From Ischnura elegans (Eukaryota; Arthropoda; Insecta; Odonata; Coenagrionidae), in the NCBI RefSeq assembly GCF_921293095.1, contig NC_060253.1:83179992-83243991 (forward strand): a DNA stretch of 64,000 bases. The letters run 5' to 3'. Positions 11,171 through 24,400 of this stretch are shown piece by piece; the stretch's first letter is position 1, and every line of letters begins with the position of its first letter. A program made the translations under genes and the position numbers. Under the pieces are notes generated by a model that saw only the letters and a program-made list of their open reading frames with translations, ran no database searches and was not told where the DNA came from.

Positions 11171-11472
11171 TGTTAGTCTGCATTCGCGCAATTAGATTGG
11201 TGGGGTTGGTTTTCCGATGCAGTTCGCGTACTCCCCCATAGTTTGACCGCACGCTCGAATCTATCTAGTCCGGATGCGCCTACGCGGGGGGGCGCCACAG
11301 CTAATACGAGTGCCTGGTTTGGGAAGTGGGTCTCCTCCGTGTCGACTGTTAGGGCTGCGTGCATCCGGTTAAAGGAGTCGCTTCTTCCCGATGACGCTTT
11401 AAAATGCATAAATTCACATCCGATGTTGACGTCTCACGTCTGCCTCACGTATCTCCTAGCAACCGATATCAC
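11171..11472. other. GC-rich stretch without a supported gene
   Basis: About 180 bp (11240-11420) are markedly GC-rich. Open frames exist on both strands but show no recognisable domain. It could be a diverged exon or repeat fragment. Confidence 0.3.
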
Positions 11473-11799
11473 CTGGTGCGGATTCAGCATCAAATTTGGG
11501 GTGGGGGGGGGTCATGACCTGGGTCAGGGGAATGTGAAATACCCCCCGGAAGAGAGGGGCGTCCTCTCGTGTTAAATTTAAAAAAAATATGCATTTTTTT
11601 TCCAATTTTGAAGCCTAAAATTTCATTTTTATCCTTAATAACCGTTGAAATTTAACAATTTTAGACATTTAAGAAGTTTAACAGTGGACAAGAAATAAAT
11701 AGCCTAAAAAATTATCAAACTAATAAAAATTGAAAGTTTTTTATGAAATGTGGTAGGGGGTCATCACCCCTGTGACCCTACGCTCTAAATCCGCCACTG
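11473..11799. mobile_element. hAT-type MITE
   Basis: The right end is CCGCCACTG (inward CAGTGGCGG) and the left end is a degraded CTGGTGCGGATTCAG. The flanking 8-mers GATATCAC and GATATCTC agree at 7 of 8 bases, the duplication length of hAT elements. There is no coding capacity. Confidence 0.6.
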
Positions 11800-12289
11800 G
11801 ATATCTCGGAATTGCCCTTCCACATACCTTAAGCCTGGACTGCAATGTGACGTAAGCCACAATGACGGATGGCGTAAGAAGTAAGCCGTAATAAATTTCC
11901 TGTCTCCGATGGGAGACGTAAGGCATATGGAATACTTTCAAATTCGAAGCTGCGGGGACGATTATTTCCATAGAGGATTCTCCTGTCGACCTATAGATGC
12001 TTCACCTCCCACCGTGCATTAAACTGAGTTTACACAAGTCACCACATGCGTCGCTGATGGGTAGAGCGATCTGAATTTCACGGGGAAATGAGCTATAGGT
12101 AAGGTTGTTAACCGTAGTTCATATTCTTGATGATATTATTTATCACAATTCGTAAGACGTAAATACTATTCCTCTCGGTTACAAATACATATTATGAAGT
12201 AAATGTATTTATGGTTGGACGAAATAGTGCAATTATGATTGACTGAAACGATTTATCTCAAAATGGGTGAGATTGCGTAATCGTATTAT

Positions 12290-12600
12290 TTATCCTGGCT
12301 CTAGTTCAATTGAGCTCAAAGATAAATTGTTTCAGACAATTATAATCACATTTTTTCGTCCAAACATAATTATTCAATCTCCTTAAAAATGTTGAAAAGG
12401 CTGAATAACCTATAGGTAGGTATATATAGAAAAACCGTTTTCATATAACTAAAAAGTGCATTCAAAACTGTTTGCGTTGGCATAGCTCGGTAACTAAGGA
12501 GTTGCGACCCCATGTTTATGGACAAAAATTCCTAAAATTATCTCCCCTACCATCACCAGAATTATTGCAGATTCCTCCTGAAACCCTGTATCTTAGGGAA
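12290..12600 (+). repeat. Dispersed repeat related to 48600-49250
   Basis: Blocks such as AGCTCAAAGATAAA, GAAAAACCGTTTTCAT and CCCATGTTTATGGACAAAA recur in the same order near 48630-49250. Confidence 0.6.
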
Positions 12601-13540
12601 TTGGCATAAACAAAATGCTCACGATATGCGGTGAAAAAAATTATGAATCTCATGTGGTGCTGTTCACCGTTAGCGTAAGCCTGTTTTGGGCCCTTGCGAT
12701 TCGTAAATGTTTACTGTCTGTATCTTTGGTGATGACTGTCCTCATTCCGCTGTGCATGCCCACCATGCCTAGCGCATTTTCATACCGCTATATCGCGGCC
12801 ACGACCGTGACGCCATCTGTGATTGAGCGTCGGTGAGTCACTCACGTGTGCCCTACTGGAAGCGAGAACTGTTAAACGCACCACGAGCCCTCCATTAATA
12901 ATGATAATCTGTGCCTTCCGTGCTCTGAATATTGAATCGGCGACGATCTGCTTCAATAATTTCATCGCTTTGGCATCCCACGTGTGGGGTCTGAAGATCT
13001 CTATAGGGTGTGTGGAAATCGTCAATGTGGAAAACCTGGAATACTCAAGGCATCTCCTTTTTCTAGAAAAAAACTCGGGGAGTTTGATGAATTTCCTGGA
13101 AAAATCGTTTTTTTTACGCAGCGTCCGGTGAAAACTAGCCCAAAGCGTGGATTTCTCGTGACGGGCCCTGCAAAATTAAAGCAAAAACTAGAGTGTTTTT
13201 TTACATCTTTGTTCTAATTTCTCTGAAATATAAATCCCTTTAACGGTGGGTAGCTTATCTTCCAATAATTTTCATTTACAAGAATTTTCTGGTGGGTTAG
13301 TGGCTTGCTTTTCATCCTTTACTTATTCATTTACCTTCCACTTGCATACGGAAACCATTGAGAAGAACTGTTTGTTTGTACTTGGATTCAATTATAGGAT
13401 TTGATGTAGTGATTTACCCCGGAGGTTAGTTTAATTTTTGAGGGTAGAGCTAAAGTGAGGCATCCGGATAAATATACTGGAGAATGTATTCACACATTGA
13501 AGGTAGGGGGGGCAGATCCTTTCCCTGGCCTACCTCGCAC
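12601..13540. other. Non-coding stretch, nothing recognised
   Basis: Open frames of 70-100 codons overlap on both strands around 12.6-13.1 kb, without domains. I see no reason to call a gene. Confidence 0.3.
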
Positions 13541-13544
13541 TTCG

Positions 13545-13650
13545 AGTATTGTGATTAGGGGTGTACGAAGGCTTCACTCGGGATTTGAACCCAGGACCCT
13601 TAGATCAGCAACCAATCCCTACCCACTACCATAGGCTACCACGCTTACCC
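13545..13650 (-). repeat. tRNA-derived SINE head
   Basis: On the minus strand TAGCCTATGGTAGTGGG (A-box-like) is followed by GGGTTCAAATCCCGAG (B box). A related but more degraded sequence appears near 18860-18935. Confidence 0.55.
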
Positions 13651-14891
13651 TCTTTGATGTTGAAGTTTCTTTCTCGGCTATTTCACTGTTGCTTTGAAAA
13701 ATTATAAGGAAGAATCTTTTGAAGGAGGTAGTGAAGACTTTCCACCCTGGTATTATTAGTAAATATCAGGATAATGCGATGATTCCTGTCCTATTTTTAA
13801 TATGGATAATTTTATATGAGATTTGTGCTGAAGTTTTATAAAACGTGTTGAAGTTGTATTGCACCTCATGTAATTTGGTTAAATTGCCTATGTAGATGAG
13901 TTTCTATCATCTCAAGAAGTTAAACTCAATATAGAAACGATTCGGCAACTTTTTTTTGTAATTAGTACTCCATATTAAAATTTTAGCCGATAAAGCTCAT
14001 GGAACTAGGTGGGACCCCGGATAATTAAGAAATCCCCTCGGAAAACCTGGAATTATCAGGGAATTTTTTAAATGCCACAGGGTGACACCCAAGCACAACG
14101 ACGAGTGGAGGGATTTAATAATCGATAGTTCTCTCGTGGGACTATGGTCTACCCCAAATAGGGTTTGCGTTAAGGTGGTATTCTCTCCCCCAACACGCAC
14201 ACGAACCGCGAACTAGGGGAGGACAACAAACTTGACGTGAGAAAAAATGATCGCCAGATCAAGATTAACTGCTGATCATGAAGAACCATTGAATAACAGT
14301 TTCGTTATTACCAAAAAATTCAAATATTTGAAGACAGTTTCAATTAAGAATGCGGATGCAAGTCGTCCTTTTTTGCACGCTTTTATTCTTAACGCGCTTC
14401 GTTTATTTTTATCTTTTTCATCGGTGGGATTTTGCAATTGGTTTTTAACCAGGGATTAGATGTCAAGTGAAACGAAAATGTTTCCTTTCGACCCGGAGGT
14501 AAACGAAAATACGAGGCCTAGGTTTAGTTTCGTTTTCGCACGAAATTAAAATCACCAAGGAGTTTAGTTTAGATCCGGGACGAAACTTTACTCCCAGGAA
14601 CGAAACTAAATTAATCAAAGCTCCGCTGCTCAAAGATAGGTTTCGACCCCACAATTTTAATGGAGGGGGATAAGAGAGAATAGTTTCGACCCATTACGTT
14701 TGACATACATATAGAGAGGATAAAAAATGGAGCTTAAAAATCGAATGGCCAGTTGGTTGTTCTCCGTTCTCCTCTTACAATTAGTGGTAAAAATATGAGT
14801 GCCCCATGAATCTAATGGCGGTAGGCCGAACCTTTACTGCATTTAACTATGCTTCGTACTCGGTGTCCGAGTGGAAACTAAACTGTTCTAA
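13651..14891. other. Non-coding stretch, nothing recognised
   Basis: No gene or element end could be supported. Several GAAACTAAA/TTTAGTTTCG-type blocks recur between 14470 and 14600 and again near 15170-15240. Confidence 0.3.
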
Positions 14892-15125
14892 AGGCCGTTT
14901 TACACGGTACACGGAATTGCGCAGTCTGACGTACGCGTGAAGGCGCAATCAAAATTGCGTTGTGTAAAGCGGTGAATTGCTAGAACACATGCGAGAATGC
15001 GTGGATGCGAGACGGCAAAATAGCCCCTGTTCTGATTTCGTTCATGCATTCGCACAATTCCGCGCCATTTTAGAAATTAATGCAGCTCTAACCTGCGCAA
15101 TTCCGTGTACCGTGTAAAACGGCCT
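14892..15125. mobile_element. Harbinger-type MITE, 234 bp (AGGCCGTTTTACACGG)
   Basis: The inverted ends start AGGCCGTTTTACACGGTACA. TAA flanks both sides (14889-14891 and 15126-15128). A second copy of identical length lies at 54639-54872. Confidence 0.85.
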
Positions 15126-15404
15126 TAAGGAGATGCACGTGGTCCCTGAGGTGCGAAACATTATCTGCGTTTCGTTTCGTCCCAGATTTTTATTTTAGTT
15201 TCGACCCGAAGTAGTTTTACTGGTTTTGACTTTCGTTTAGTTTCTATGTCCATCCCTGCAGTAAACCCCTCCCATTTCAAATCCTGCTACGCTTCTGGAT
15301 GTATGAGCCACCTTTTTCGACAGTTAACGTTTGCATTAATCGATCAGCATCTGGGTAAGTATTAATGATTTAAGTCTTCATATTAATCATGTGCCATCTT
15401 TCGT

Positions 15405-15475
15405 AACGTTTAACGCGTCTGCCTAGCGTGCATAGAAGATAAAGAGGTTCGAATCCAAAAGTCCGTTGCTCTCCT
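15405..15475 (+). repeat. tRNA-like SINE remnant
   Basis: A box-like CGTCTGCCTAGCGTGC and B box AGGTTCGAATCC are spaced as in a tRNA-derived promoter. Acceptor stem pairing is not seen. Confidence 0.45.
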
Positions 15476-15796
15476 TATATTTTCAAATGTTGTTTATAAA
15501 TTAACTTCACACGTCTTCCATCGTTTTAGATTTTGCTATTTGGTACTTTATGTTCGGAAGTTTTTGGTATTCTTTTGGGCCTTTAATTTATAAAATATAA
15601 TTATTAAAATAATATTAAAATTAATTAATAATCAATTTAAAATTCTCATTCATATTCTAGCCAAAAAGAAGAAAATAAAATAATATAAAAATATTTTTAA
15701 ATCTCGCTTAAAAAGAGGTATTAAATGCGCTAAAATGTAAAAAAATAATGTTTTCAGCACTCGGAGAATAAAACATGGTTGCTGTCCTTACCCAGC

Positions 15797-15832
15797 AATA
15801 ATAATGATAATAATAATAATATTAATAATAAT
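15797..15832 (+). repeat. (AAT)n microsatellite
   Basis: Imperfect run of about twelve AAT/TAA units. Confidence 0.8.
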
Positions 15833-17038
15833 GCGGCTCTTCTACAGTCATTTACAATGAATCTAATCATCACCGATGTTTTATTCTCCTATAGAGATGG
15901 AAAGCTTAATTTTTACTTTTTATTGCATTTCATACGGTTTTTTGTGAATGTGTGTTTTATTTTATTTTATGATAACGCTTTTATTTCATTCTTCCCATTA
16001 CACAGGACTCATTGCCCACTTTTTGCCATATTTGGAGCAATAATAAGTTTAACTAATACCTGATATCCGGTCTTGTGAGTCCCGCCTGGAAACATTTTTA
16101 GTTCAGGTTTTAAGTATTCTAAACATCCAATCCAATTGCTTGCAACACTACGCTTTTATGAAAATCTTCTCGTCCTTGAATCAAGGCCAGAAAATTATAG
16201 CGAAACACTGTAACAAATTCATCGTATTGCTATAAATTTTTCTAATACGGTCTTATACGGAATTCGTTTTTCCGCCGAACCATTAAGGACATTAATAAAT
16301 GCTAGTTGTAATTTCTTTAGATCAATTCCTTTTTATGTGTGAACGGCTGGTGTCCTGACACCTTTCAGGCGGCTTGCGGGGTATTATGTAGATGTATGCA
16401 ACCTAACAAAAAAAATTACGGAGGAAAAATGACGCGACATTCACCATTTTGTGTTCTCAATGCGTTTGAAAGAAGAGGCAAAAAATCGCCGGATATGCGA
16501 AGCAGATTCGTGCCTGTCCGGGAATTTCGGTGTGAATAGGTTTCTGGACCAGGGAAGCAATACGTATTGGATATTTCCTCGGCTCAGAGGATATTGGATT
16601 CAGGCGTTGCTTTAATGTATCACACGAGTATTTTTTGTTGCTGCGAATACTTTGAATCGTCTCAGTGTTTTTGGAGTGAAAATGAATCATAACTGTCGCT
16701 TGCGCACACAGTTTTTTTTTGCCTTCTACGTAGCTCGTATTTATCTAAATAATATTTATTTCCCTGATTTCATTGGCTGTTATGTTGCTTGGTCTGTATC
16801 TTATTTGTAACGCTTTCCATGCATTTGAGAAAACGCTTCTGTCAGAAGTACACAATAAATAATTTGGTGGAAATTTCGGATTTTAAATTTATCGCCATTG
16901 ATAAAGATGGGAACAGATGCATTAGATGCACTTTTTAGTTAAATTTCTCGGGAAAGAGCAATTATTTTGTAGTTCTCGTGGTATTTGTGAAATATTAGCT
17001 TTAAAATCCTCCTAAACTGCGGCACTGCCCCCAAATGC
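15833..17038. other. Non-coding stretch, nothing recognised
   Basis: AT-rich with only short frames on both strands. No element end recognised. Confidence 0.3.
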
Positions 17039-17449
17039 CTTTCATAATTTCCCGATCATCTTCATGATAACCGGAAAGTTCTAACCACCTTATTCCCACA
17101 TTTCCGTAACTATGTTATGAAACCCGGGTCGTGCTTTTTCAATTATGTTAGTGGAACTAAGGTTATTCTTTCATTTTCAATAATGGGAAGGTCTCACATA
17201 GTTAAGTCTGAAATCATCATTTATGATCCATAAATTTTTCTGTCTTTCATAATTTCCCGATCATCTTCATGATAACCGGAAAGTTCTAACCACCTTATTC
17301 CCACATTTCTGTAACTTAGTTATGTAACCCGGGACGTGCTTTTTCAATTATGTTAGTGAAACTCAGGTTATTCTTTCATTTTCAATAATGGAAAGGTCTC
17401 ACATAGTTAAGCCTGAAATCATCATTTATGATCCATAAATTTTTCTCTG
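17039..17449 (+). repeat. 205-bp tandem duplication
   Basis: Two adjacent units (17041-17245 and 17246-17450) share TTTCATAATTTCCCGATCAT at the start and differ at only a handful of bases throughout. Confidence 0.85.
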
Positions 17450-19510
17450 TGTTTCTTGCATTTAATCACACCATTTTAGAGGGAAAAAAAGAAGAGTTCT
17501 ATGAGCGGACCATGTAGCCAGCTGTTGTAGGAAGTCCATTTTCCGGTCCGGTCCGACCACCCACCCACACCGCCGTTTTATGAGCCATTCCCAGCTCCCC
17601 GCTCTAGTTGGCTTTAATCTCTTGGCTCGGATCGAAACCGATTTCCTTCGCATTTCTCCGAGTCTAATCTTCATCATCTGCGCTTCTCATTCTCAAAGTC
17701 CGGCCGATTCCTCTTTGAAAACTGATTCACCAAAGGCCTCTTGTCTACGTCCTCCAACCACCTAGGCCTAAAACGTATGGAACTTACGAAAAAAAACTTT
17801 ACATGACCTCTAAAAAAAATCAGCAGAATTGAACGCATTGCGCACTGCCTGAAAAATACATTTTAAATGTCGCCTAAAAGGATGAGCTTCTTTGGTTTAA
17901 CCAGTGCTTCGTCCAAATCGATTTAACTGGAAGCTGTGAAAAAAACAGTAATAATAACTTTGAGGAGAACCTGGGATCTTTTATCCATTAGTTTCAAAAC
18001 TGCTGTGCACAGTTATAAAAATATATAATCAATTGTAAAATGTTTATAGCGTGAGTTTTGGACTTGAAGAGAATATTTAGATGGCATACACAGCGCCTAA
18101 TGGAAATAAGAAGAAAAGAAGAGAAACGTATTGTCTTCACTAATTGTGAATATGAAATATAAAAATACAAGCAAATGCACTTAAAAGCAGTTACCCTTGG
18201 AGCTACTAAAATTTATTAAAATTTACAACAAAGCAGAAAAATGTTTAATATTGCATAAAATATGATATTGTGATAATTTGAAATATGTTCTACCAATTTA
18301 CCTAACATATGTGACTCATTTAAGCATCATGGCATAAAGAGGTATTGCGATACATTTGATTGGAATGAGCTAATGGAAGTTGCTTTGTGATTTTAGAGAA
18401 GTAGTCGTAACGTATATCGTCGGATGAGGACAAAGCAGCAGTTAAGAAGGTGGACACAGAATAGAGGTGAGTGATGTTATGTTTGCTGGAAGCATTTATA
18501 AAATAGAATGAGCCATTCATTAATGTTTTAAACTAAAAATACCAACCACCGACCTTTACTTCAACCATATACATACTTTGTTATGTCTTTTTGATATTCA
18601 TCTTTTCTGATATAGAGATTCATCGTTCGAAATAGCATTAAAAGAGCTTGGCTTATAAAAACACCCAGCTTTACCTTTGTGGCCTGCAATCAGGATTGCC
18701 TCATTAATAGCTTTGGCCGATGGTTTACGTCGGTGGGGGTAAAGCTCACCTCAGAATGAGAGACAGCCGTGTAAATATCTTATATTCAGAATAGGGGAGC
18801 AAGTTCCTTTCCCACGAAAACCTCAATTTTCGATGATTTTTATATGGAGGTACCCCAAGGCTTCACTCGCCATTTCATCCAGGGAACTTACGTTTAGCAG
18901 CAAGGACTCTATCCTCAGGCTTGCACCCATTAACTAACGTATGTGAAATGGAAATTTTTGCATCATGACTGAAGGAGGTGTTGCGATAAATTTGATCGGA
19001 ATATGTTAATGGATGTTACCATGTGGTTATAGAAAAGAAGTAATCGTACTATTCCGTAGTCGTTACTGAATGACAAGAAACAATCGTAAATTACAATCGT
19101 ACGTAGGGAAGAAGTAATCGTAAAATAAACTGGATTTTATACGATCAGGGACTGGCAGAGTAAAATAAACTAATTTACCGGTAGCAATTACTTTATAGGA
19201 TTTACCTACTTGATTTTATCGGATGGATTTACTGGAAGATTTATAAAATTCAGATACTAGGCCCGGATAACGATGCCCGTTTTTTGTGGAAAATTAATTA
19301 ATGGCGATTTTTTTAAAATTTCGTTCTTGAAGATCTTATTGGTCCTTCACCTCCATTCAGCGATCACCTCATGAAGCGGCCACTTGTATTCAACCCTTTC
19401 GATGTCCGCTTAATACAGGTTCCGCTACATTTCGTGTTTTGTTAGCGATTATAGTGTGTTCACATTCAACGGCCCACCCTTGTTTTCCCAGCCCGGTGAT
19501 TCTTAGCTAT
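17450..19510. other. Non-coding stretch with a short direct repeat
   Basis: No supported gene. A block around 19145-19210 (GCAGAGTAAAATAAACTAAT, then GGTAGCAATTACTTTA) recurs near 19980-20040. Confidence 0.35.
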
Positions 19511-20517
19511 GCGTTCTCGATATCGGAAATGAAAATTTTCTCCTTTTGACCCGTTTCTAAGGAAACGTAGTCCTTTCAATCGTTACATAAACGGCCATCT
19601 CGTCATTTCGTCCGGATGGATAAGAGTCTCTCACTTTTTTCTCGGACGGAAGCGGTGAGGATCGGAGACACACAAAAAACAAATGACTGCACAGGTCCGT
19701 GGTTGCTGGAGCGCGAAATGGAATGACTTCCACGAAAGAGCGAGCTTCGCTTCTAATTCTATGTCTGCCTTCTTTCTCATCCGCATCTGCCGTCACTTAT
19801 ACCTCTCCAAATCGGCACAAAAAAAGGCTTCTTCATGGCTTTCGGCGCATTGAATAAAATGACATAGTTGTGTACGGATGACAATTCCCCCTCCTCTCCA
19901 TTCCAGCAGATTCCAGCAACATCCTCGACGAACAACTTCGAGTCTGTGGCATCTCTTGTTCGTTGGTCTTACAATCAGAGACTAGCAGAGTGAAATAACT
20001 GATTTACTGGTAGCAATTACTTTGAAGGGTTTATATACTAGAACCGCAATATGGAAAATGTCAGCGTGCGGAGCGCTCTGGTGTCCACGCCGATGAGATT
20101 ACAGGGAGTACAAGTGATTTTTTTTGCAAAACAGAGCTAGGTACAGAAACGGTAAAAGAAATACACAAAAACTTAGCGGCCAAGGGATACGAGTGAATCT
20201 CTGTTCTTTGCTGACATCGAGTGGAAAATCCTATGCGCTACCAAATACCTAGTTGATCTCGTTTGTTTTTTTTTACCTAATTTCGGTTGCTAACTCTGTT
20301 AAGAAAAAAAATCATTTGTACCTCTTGCCTTCTCACCCCCTCATTTGTTTTTTTCTCTGTGTCTCTGATCCTCTCTGCTTCCGTCTGAGAGAAAAAGATA
20401 CTCTTATCCTTACGGACGGAATGATAAGATGACCGTTTAGGTAACCATTAAATGGGTTACGTTCCCTTGGAAACGGGTCAACAAGAGAAATTCACTCTCC
20501 CTTAATCGAGAATGCAT
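19511..20517. mobile_element. 1-kb long inverted-repeat element
   Basis: Arms of roughly 180 bp (19511-19690 and 20335-20517) are inverted copies, sharing TTTGACCCGTTTC and GGATAAGAGT blocks. A smaller inverted pair nests inside (about 20103-20150 and 20270-20320). There is no ORF. It ends 170 bp upstream of the retroviral insertion. Confidence 0.6.
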
Positions 20518-20689
20518 GTCGGCGCGAATCGATTGGAAATTGGGGCCAAAGGATTAAAAAGTGCAAAATTAAGATTAAATAATTAGTATAAATTCTAGAC
20601 ACGATTATATTCCGGGAGATAAATTTCTTATTTTCTGCTGAATCGACGGCGGCACGACACCGTATTCAAGCTTTCGATGTTGGCGGCGT

Positions 20690-21058
20690 TGTTGCATGCA
20701 CCCCCACATGGCCCTGCTTCTGGTCATGCCTGCCTTTGGGGGGCGGTGGGCTGTTATCAACATCATGATGAAGAGCAGAGCCCTTTGGCCTTTTTATCTA
20801 CGCAAGAGGAGGATGTGTCGGCAGTTCTCTCCAGAGAGAGGAGTCGGCCGGGCAGGATCTCTCCGGCGTCTCGACGAGCTGGAGTAATTAGAGGGGACTT
20901 GTATTTTACTCTCAATAAATACCCTCACTAGTATCCAGCGGGAATTTTATTCATATTTTCCCCGATTCTCGACCACACCCGCGAGTCAGGAGGCAGCCAC
21001 TCGACTCTTGCGACTCGCGATTGTCGTTACGTCCCGGCGAAGGCGTCGGGATGCGACA
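20690..21058 (+). repeat. 5' LTR
   Basis: 369 bp, TGTTGC...GCGACA. It carries AATAAA at 20914-20919 as the likely polyadenylation signal. No TATA box is obvious, so transcription probably starts from an initiator-type promoter (inference). Confidence 0.95.
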
Positions 21059-21065
21059 TTAAAAC

Positions 21066-21083
21066 TGGTGTTAGGTGTGTGGG
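21066..21083 (+). other. Probable primer-binding site
   Basis: TGGTGTTAGGTGTGTGG begins seven bases after the 5' LTR. TGG complements the CCA end of a tRNA, and the TGGTGTnAGG form resembles sites matched by tRNA-Leu. The exact tRNA is unproven. Confidence 0.55.
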
Positions 21084-21117
21084 GTATTTCGAGAATCGTC
21101 GTCGTGGCCGCAGTGTG

Positions 21118-21237
21118 GAGACCTGAGAAGGCCACCGAAGAGCCTCACTGAGAAGCAGAGGACATCAGGCGCTGAGGGAGACCTGAGAAGGCCACCGAAG
21201 AGCCTCACTGAGAAGCAGAGGACATCAGGCGCTGAGA
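21118..21237 (+). repeat. 60-bp tandem duplication in the retroviral leader
   Basis: Two adjacent units beginning GAGACCTGAGAAGGCCACCG lie in the untranslated leader between primer site and gag. They read as essentially identical. Confidence 0.9.
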
Positions 21238-21431
21238 GGGGAGGCTCTACCGACTAGTCGCCGCCACCCCTGAGATTTCGGCATCACCTCATCGCAGCGG
21301 TTCGTCTAGAGAGGAAGCTGCGCTGAGAGAGAGTACAAAGGAGAAGTCGGCTTTACTGTAAGTAAGCCACCCTGATTCCTTTCCTCTGCCCTTTGTATCG
21401 CCCTTACTAAGTTTGTCTGCTAATTGTCATA

Positions 21432-24400
21432 ATGTCCGTCACAACGATGACTAGCTCAGAAGGCCTTGATAGCCGCGGAACGTTCTGCAGTATTTCGGAA
21501 GCCATAAAGATTGTTAATAAGCCATTCGACGGGAACAAGAAAGAACTCCGGGAGTTTTTAGAAAACGTGGACGTTGTGTTCGAGTTAGTAAATCCGATCG
21601 ATCATGACAAATTATTAAAGTTCGTGAAGGCTCGGATAACGGGGGATGCTCGTTCAAAAATTCTCGTCAGAGATCACGCTCACACGTGGCCCCAAGTGAG
21701 AGCTATTTTAGAAGAAAACTATGCTACAAGACGTACCCTAGACTATTACGCATGCGCAATGTTTAACTCCAAGCAAGGTCCGACGGAGAGCATTGCAAGT
21801 TGGGGTAATCGCATAGATTCTATGCAAACGGAATTGAGGGAAGCGGCCAGACGAGTATCTCAAGAGGAAGAGATCGCCGGCGCTTTAGCCTTAGTTAACC
21901 ATCTCGCGAAAGCTTGCTTTGTTCAAGGGCTGGCTAATGATCGCATACAAACAATTGTGAGGAGTAAGGGAGAAGTTATACTATTGCCTGCTGCGGTAGA
22001 AGTCGCCCTAGAAGAGGAGAGTGCCATATTGTCACTGAAAGAAAGAGGGAATATGAAAGGATATTTTAAATGTGAAAATTGCGGCAAGCCTGGGCATTCA
22101 GCGCAAAAATGCTACCTTAAAGGGAAGGTAAACATGAAAGAGAAGGAGATAAAAAAGGTAGAAGGTGTGAAATGTTTTAACTGCGGGCGATTAGGCCATT
22201 TTTCAAGAGACTGTCGCAGACCAAGAGCCAAATCCTCCGAAAATGGATCGCCACAGCCGCGTCAAATTATGGATGATAACTCGCGGTCGCTGAATGGGAA
22301 AGGAGATAAGAGCTTTCGTCTGTCGGAAGTAAGAACATTGTCGAAAGGGCCGAGTCGCTGTGACGTAGCCGATACGATAACCTTCCAGAGTCGAGAGAGC
22401 AAACGAGGCATCTTGCGTCTTCTAATTGATACCGGTGCAGATGTGAGTATTATTAAAATGGAGTCCTTGAAGGGGGAAACCAGGTGTTGGCCGGAGGACT
22501 ACTTGCTATTAAGAGGCATTACTGATAAGCCCATCAAGACAAAAGGGAAAGCGGCTATATTATTGGAAGCGAAAGGGAAGGAGATGCAACATGGTTTTCA
22601 TTTGATAGAGGGAGCCGATGTTCGTCTTGAAGTAGATGGAATTCTCGGTAGGGACTTCCTGAATGATCTTGGCGCAGTGATTTATTGTACACAAAAAAGG
22701 GTCTACATGAGAGGCCTACTCATGGACTTTGACTCAAAAGAATCCATGGAAGACGTAACTAAGGAGATTAGAAAAATATCTATACCCTCCCGAAGTGAAG
22801 TGCGAGTAAAAATTCCTACTGCATCCACGGGGGTGGGAGTGATAAACAAGAAAGAGATAAAAGAGGGTGTCTTCTTAGCATCAGCTTTGACGGAGGGGAA
22901 GATGGGAGAGTGCATTGGAAGCATTTTGAATATCAGCGATGAGGAACAAGAGGTAGAGATTTCCCCTGTTGAGTTGGAATCTGTGGATACTGATATGAAA
23001 GAAATTCAATGCAATGTTCCTGATGAGTTGGAATCTGTGGATACTGATATGAAAGAAATTCAATGCAATGTTGAAAATAATTTGTCAAGGAAAGAAGTTT
23101 TACGGAGTTGCTTAAGGCAAGAGCATCTGTGTGATCTAGAAAAGAGAGTGATCACTGAATTGTGCGAAGAATTCGCAGATTTGTTTTATTTGCCTGGAGA
23201 CAAGTTATCGCACACTAAGACGTTGAGTCACGAGATTCCCACTCCCAATTTAAGAGGAGCCATTAATACTCGACCCTACCGACTCCCTGAATCTCAAAAG
23301 GAAGAGGTAAAAAGGCAGATGGAGAAAATGCTAGAAGAGGGGATAATTGCTCCCAGTAAAAGTGCATGGAACTCCCCAATACTCGTTATACCGAAGAAAG
23401 CTGACGTTACGGGAGATAAAAAGTGGAGAATAGTGGTGGATTTCAGAAAATTAAATGAAGAATCGGTGGGCGATGCCTATCCATTGCCAAATATTACAGA
23501 CATTTTGGATCAATTGGGAAAGGCGCGATATTTTAGCACATTAGATTTGGCAAGTGGGTTCTACCAAATCCCGTTGGATCGGAAGGACCAATTTAAAACG
23601 GCGTTTAGTGCCTTAGGAGCTCACTATGAGTTTCAAAGAGTGCCGATGGGTCTCAAAGGAGCTCCTTCTACTTTTCAGCGCCTTATGAATACGGTATTGA
23701 GTGGTTTACAAGGGTTACACTGTTATGTTTACCTTGATGATATAGTTGTGCATGGAGATAGCCTAGTTACGCACAATCAGCGCTTGAGAGAAGTGTTCCA
23801 AAGGCTAAGGGAACACAACTTGAAATTGCAGCCGGAAAAATGTGAGTTCCTTCGCAAGGAAGTGAACTACTTGGGGCATGTGATTTCAGAGACGGGGGTC
23901 AAACCAAATCCCTCGACTGTGGAGAAGGTGAAAAATTTCCCCAGGCCGGATAAAGTAAAAAGGCTGAAGGAATTTCTTGGATTGGCGGGGTATTATCGCC
24001 GCTTCATACCGGGGTTTGGACTGATAGCTAAACCTCTACATGATTTATTGAAAAAGGATGCAGAGTATGAATGGAAGGACGAGCAAGAAGATGCTTTTAA
24101 AAAACTGAAAAATCTTTTGATTACGGAGCCAGTTCTTCAATACCCAGATTTTTCACGCCCATTCATTCTCACGACCGACGCGAGCAACTACGCGTTGGGG
24201 GCTATATTATCTCAAGGCATCATTGGGCAGGATCCGCCCGTGGCTTATGCAAGCCGTACGCTCGGTAAAGCTGAGGTAAATTACTCCGCGACGGAGAAGG
24301 AAATGCTAGCCATCGTATGGGGAGTTAAGTACTTCCGTCCTTATCTTTACGGCAAAAGATTCACCGTAGTCACAGATCATAAGCCGCTGACTTGGGTATT

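Noticed and set aside
20677..20931. Short ORFs beginning inside the LTRs (and the matching ones at 27803-28045)
   Set aside because: They lie within long terminal repeats and are identical in both, with no protein features.
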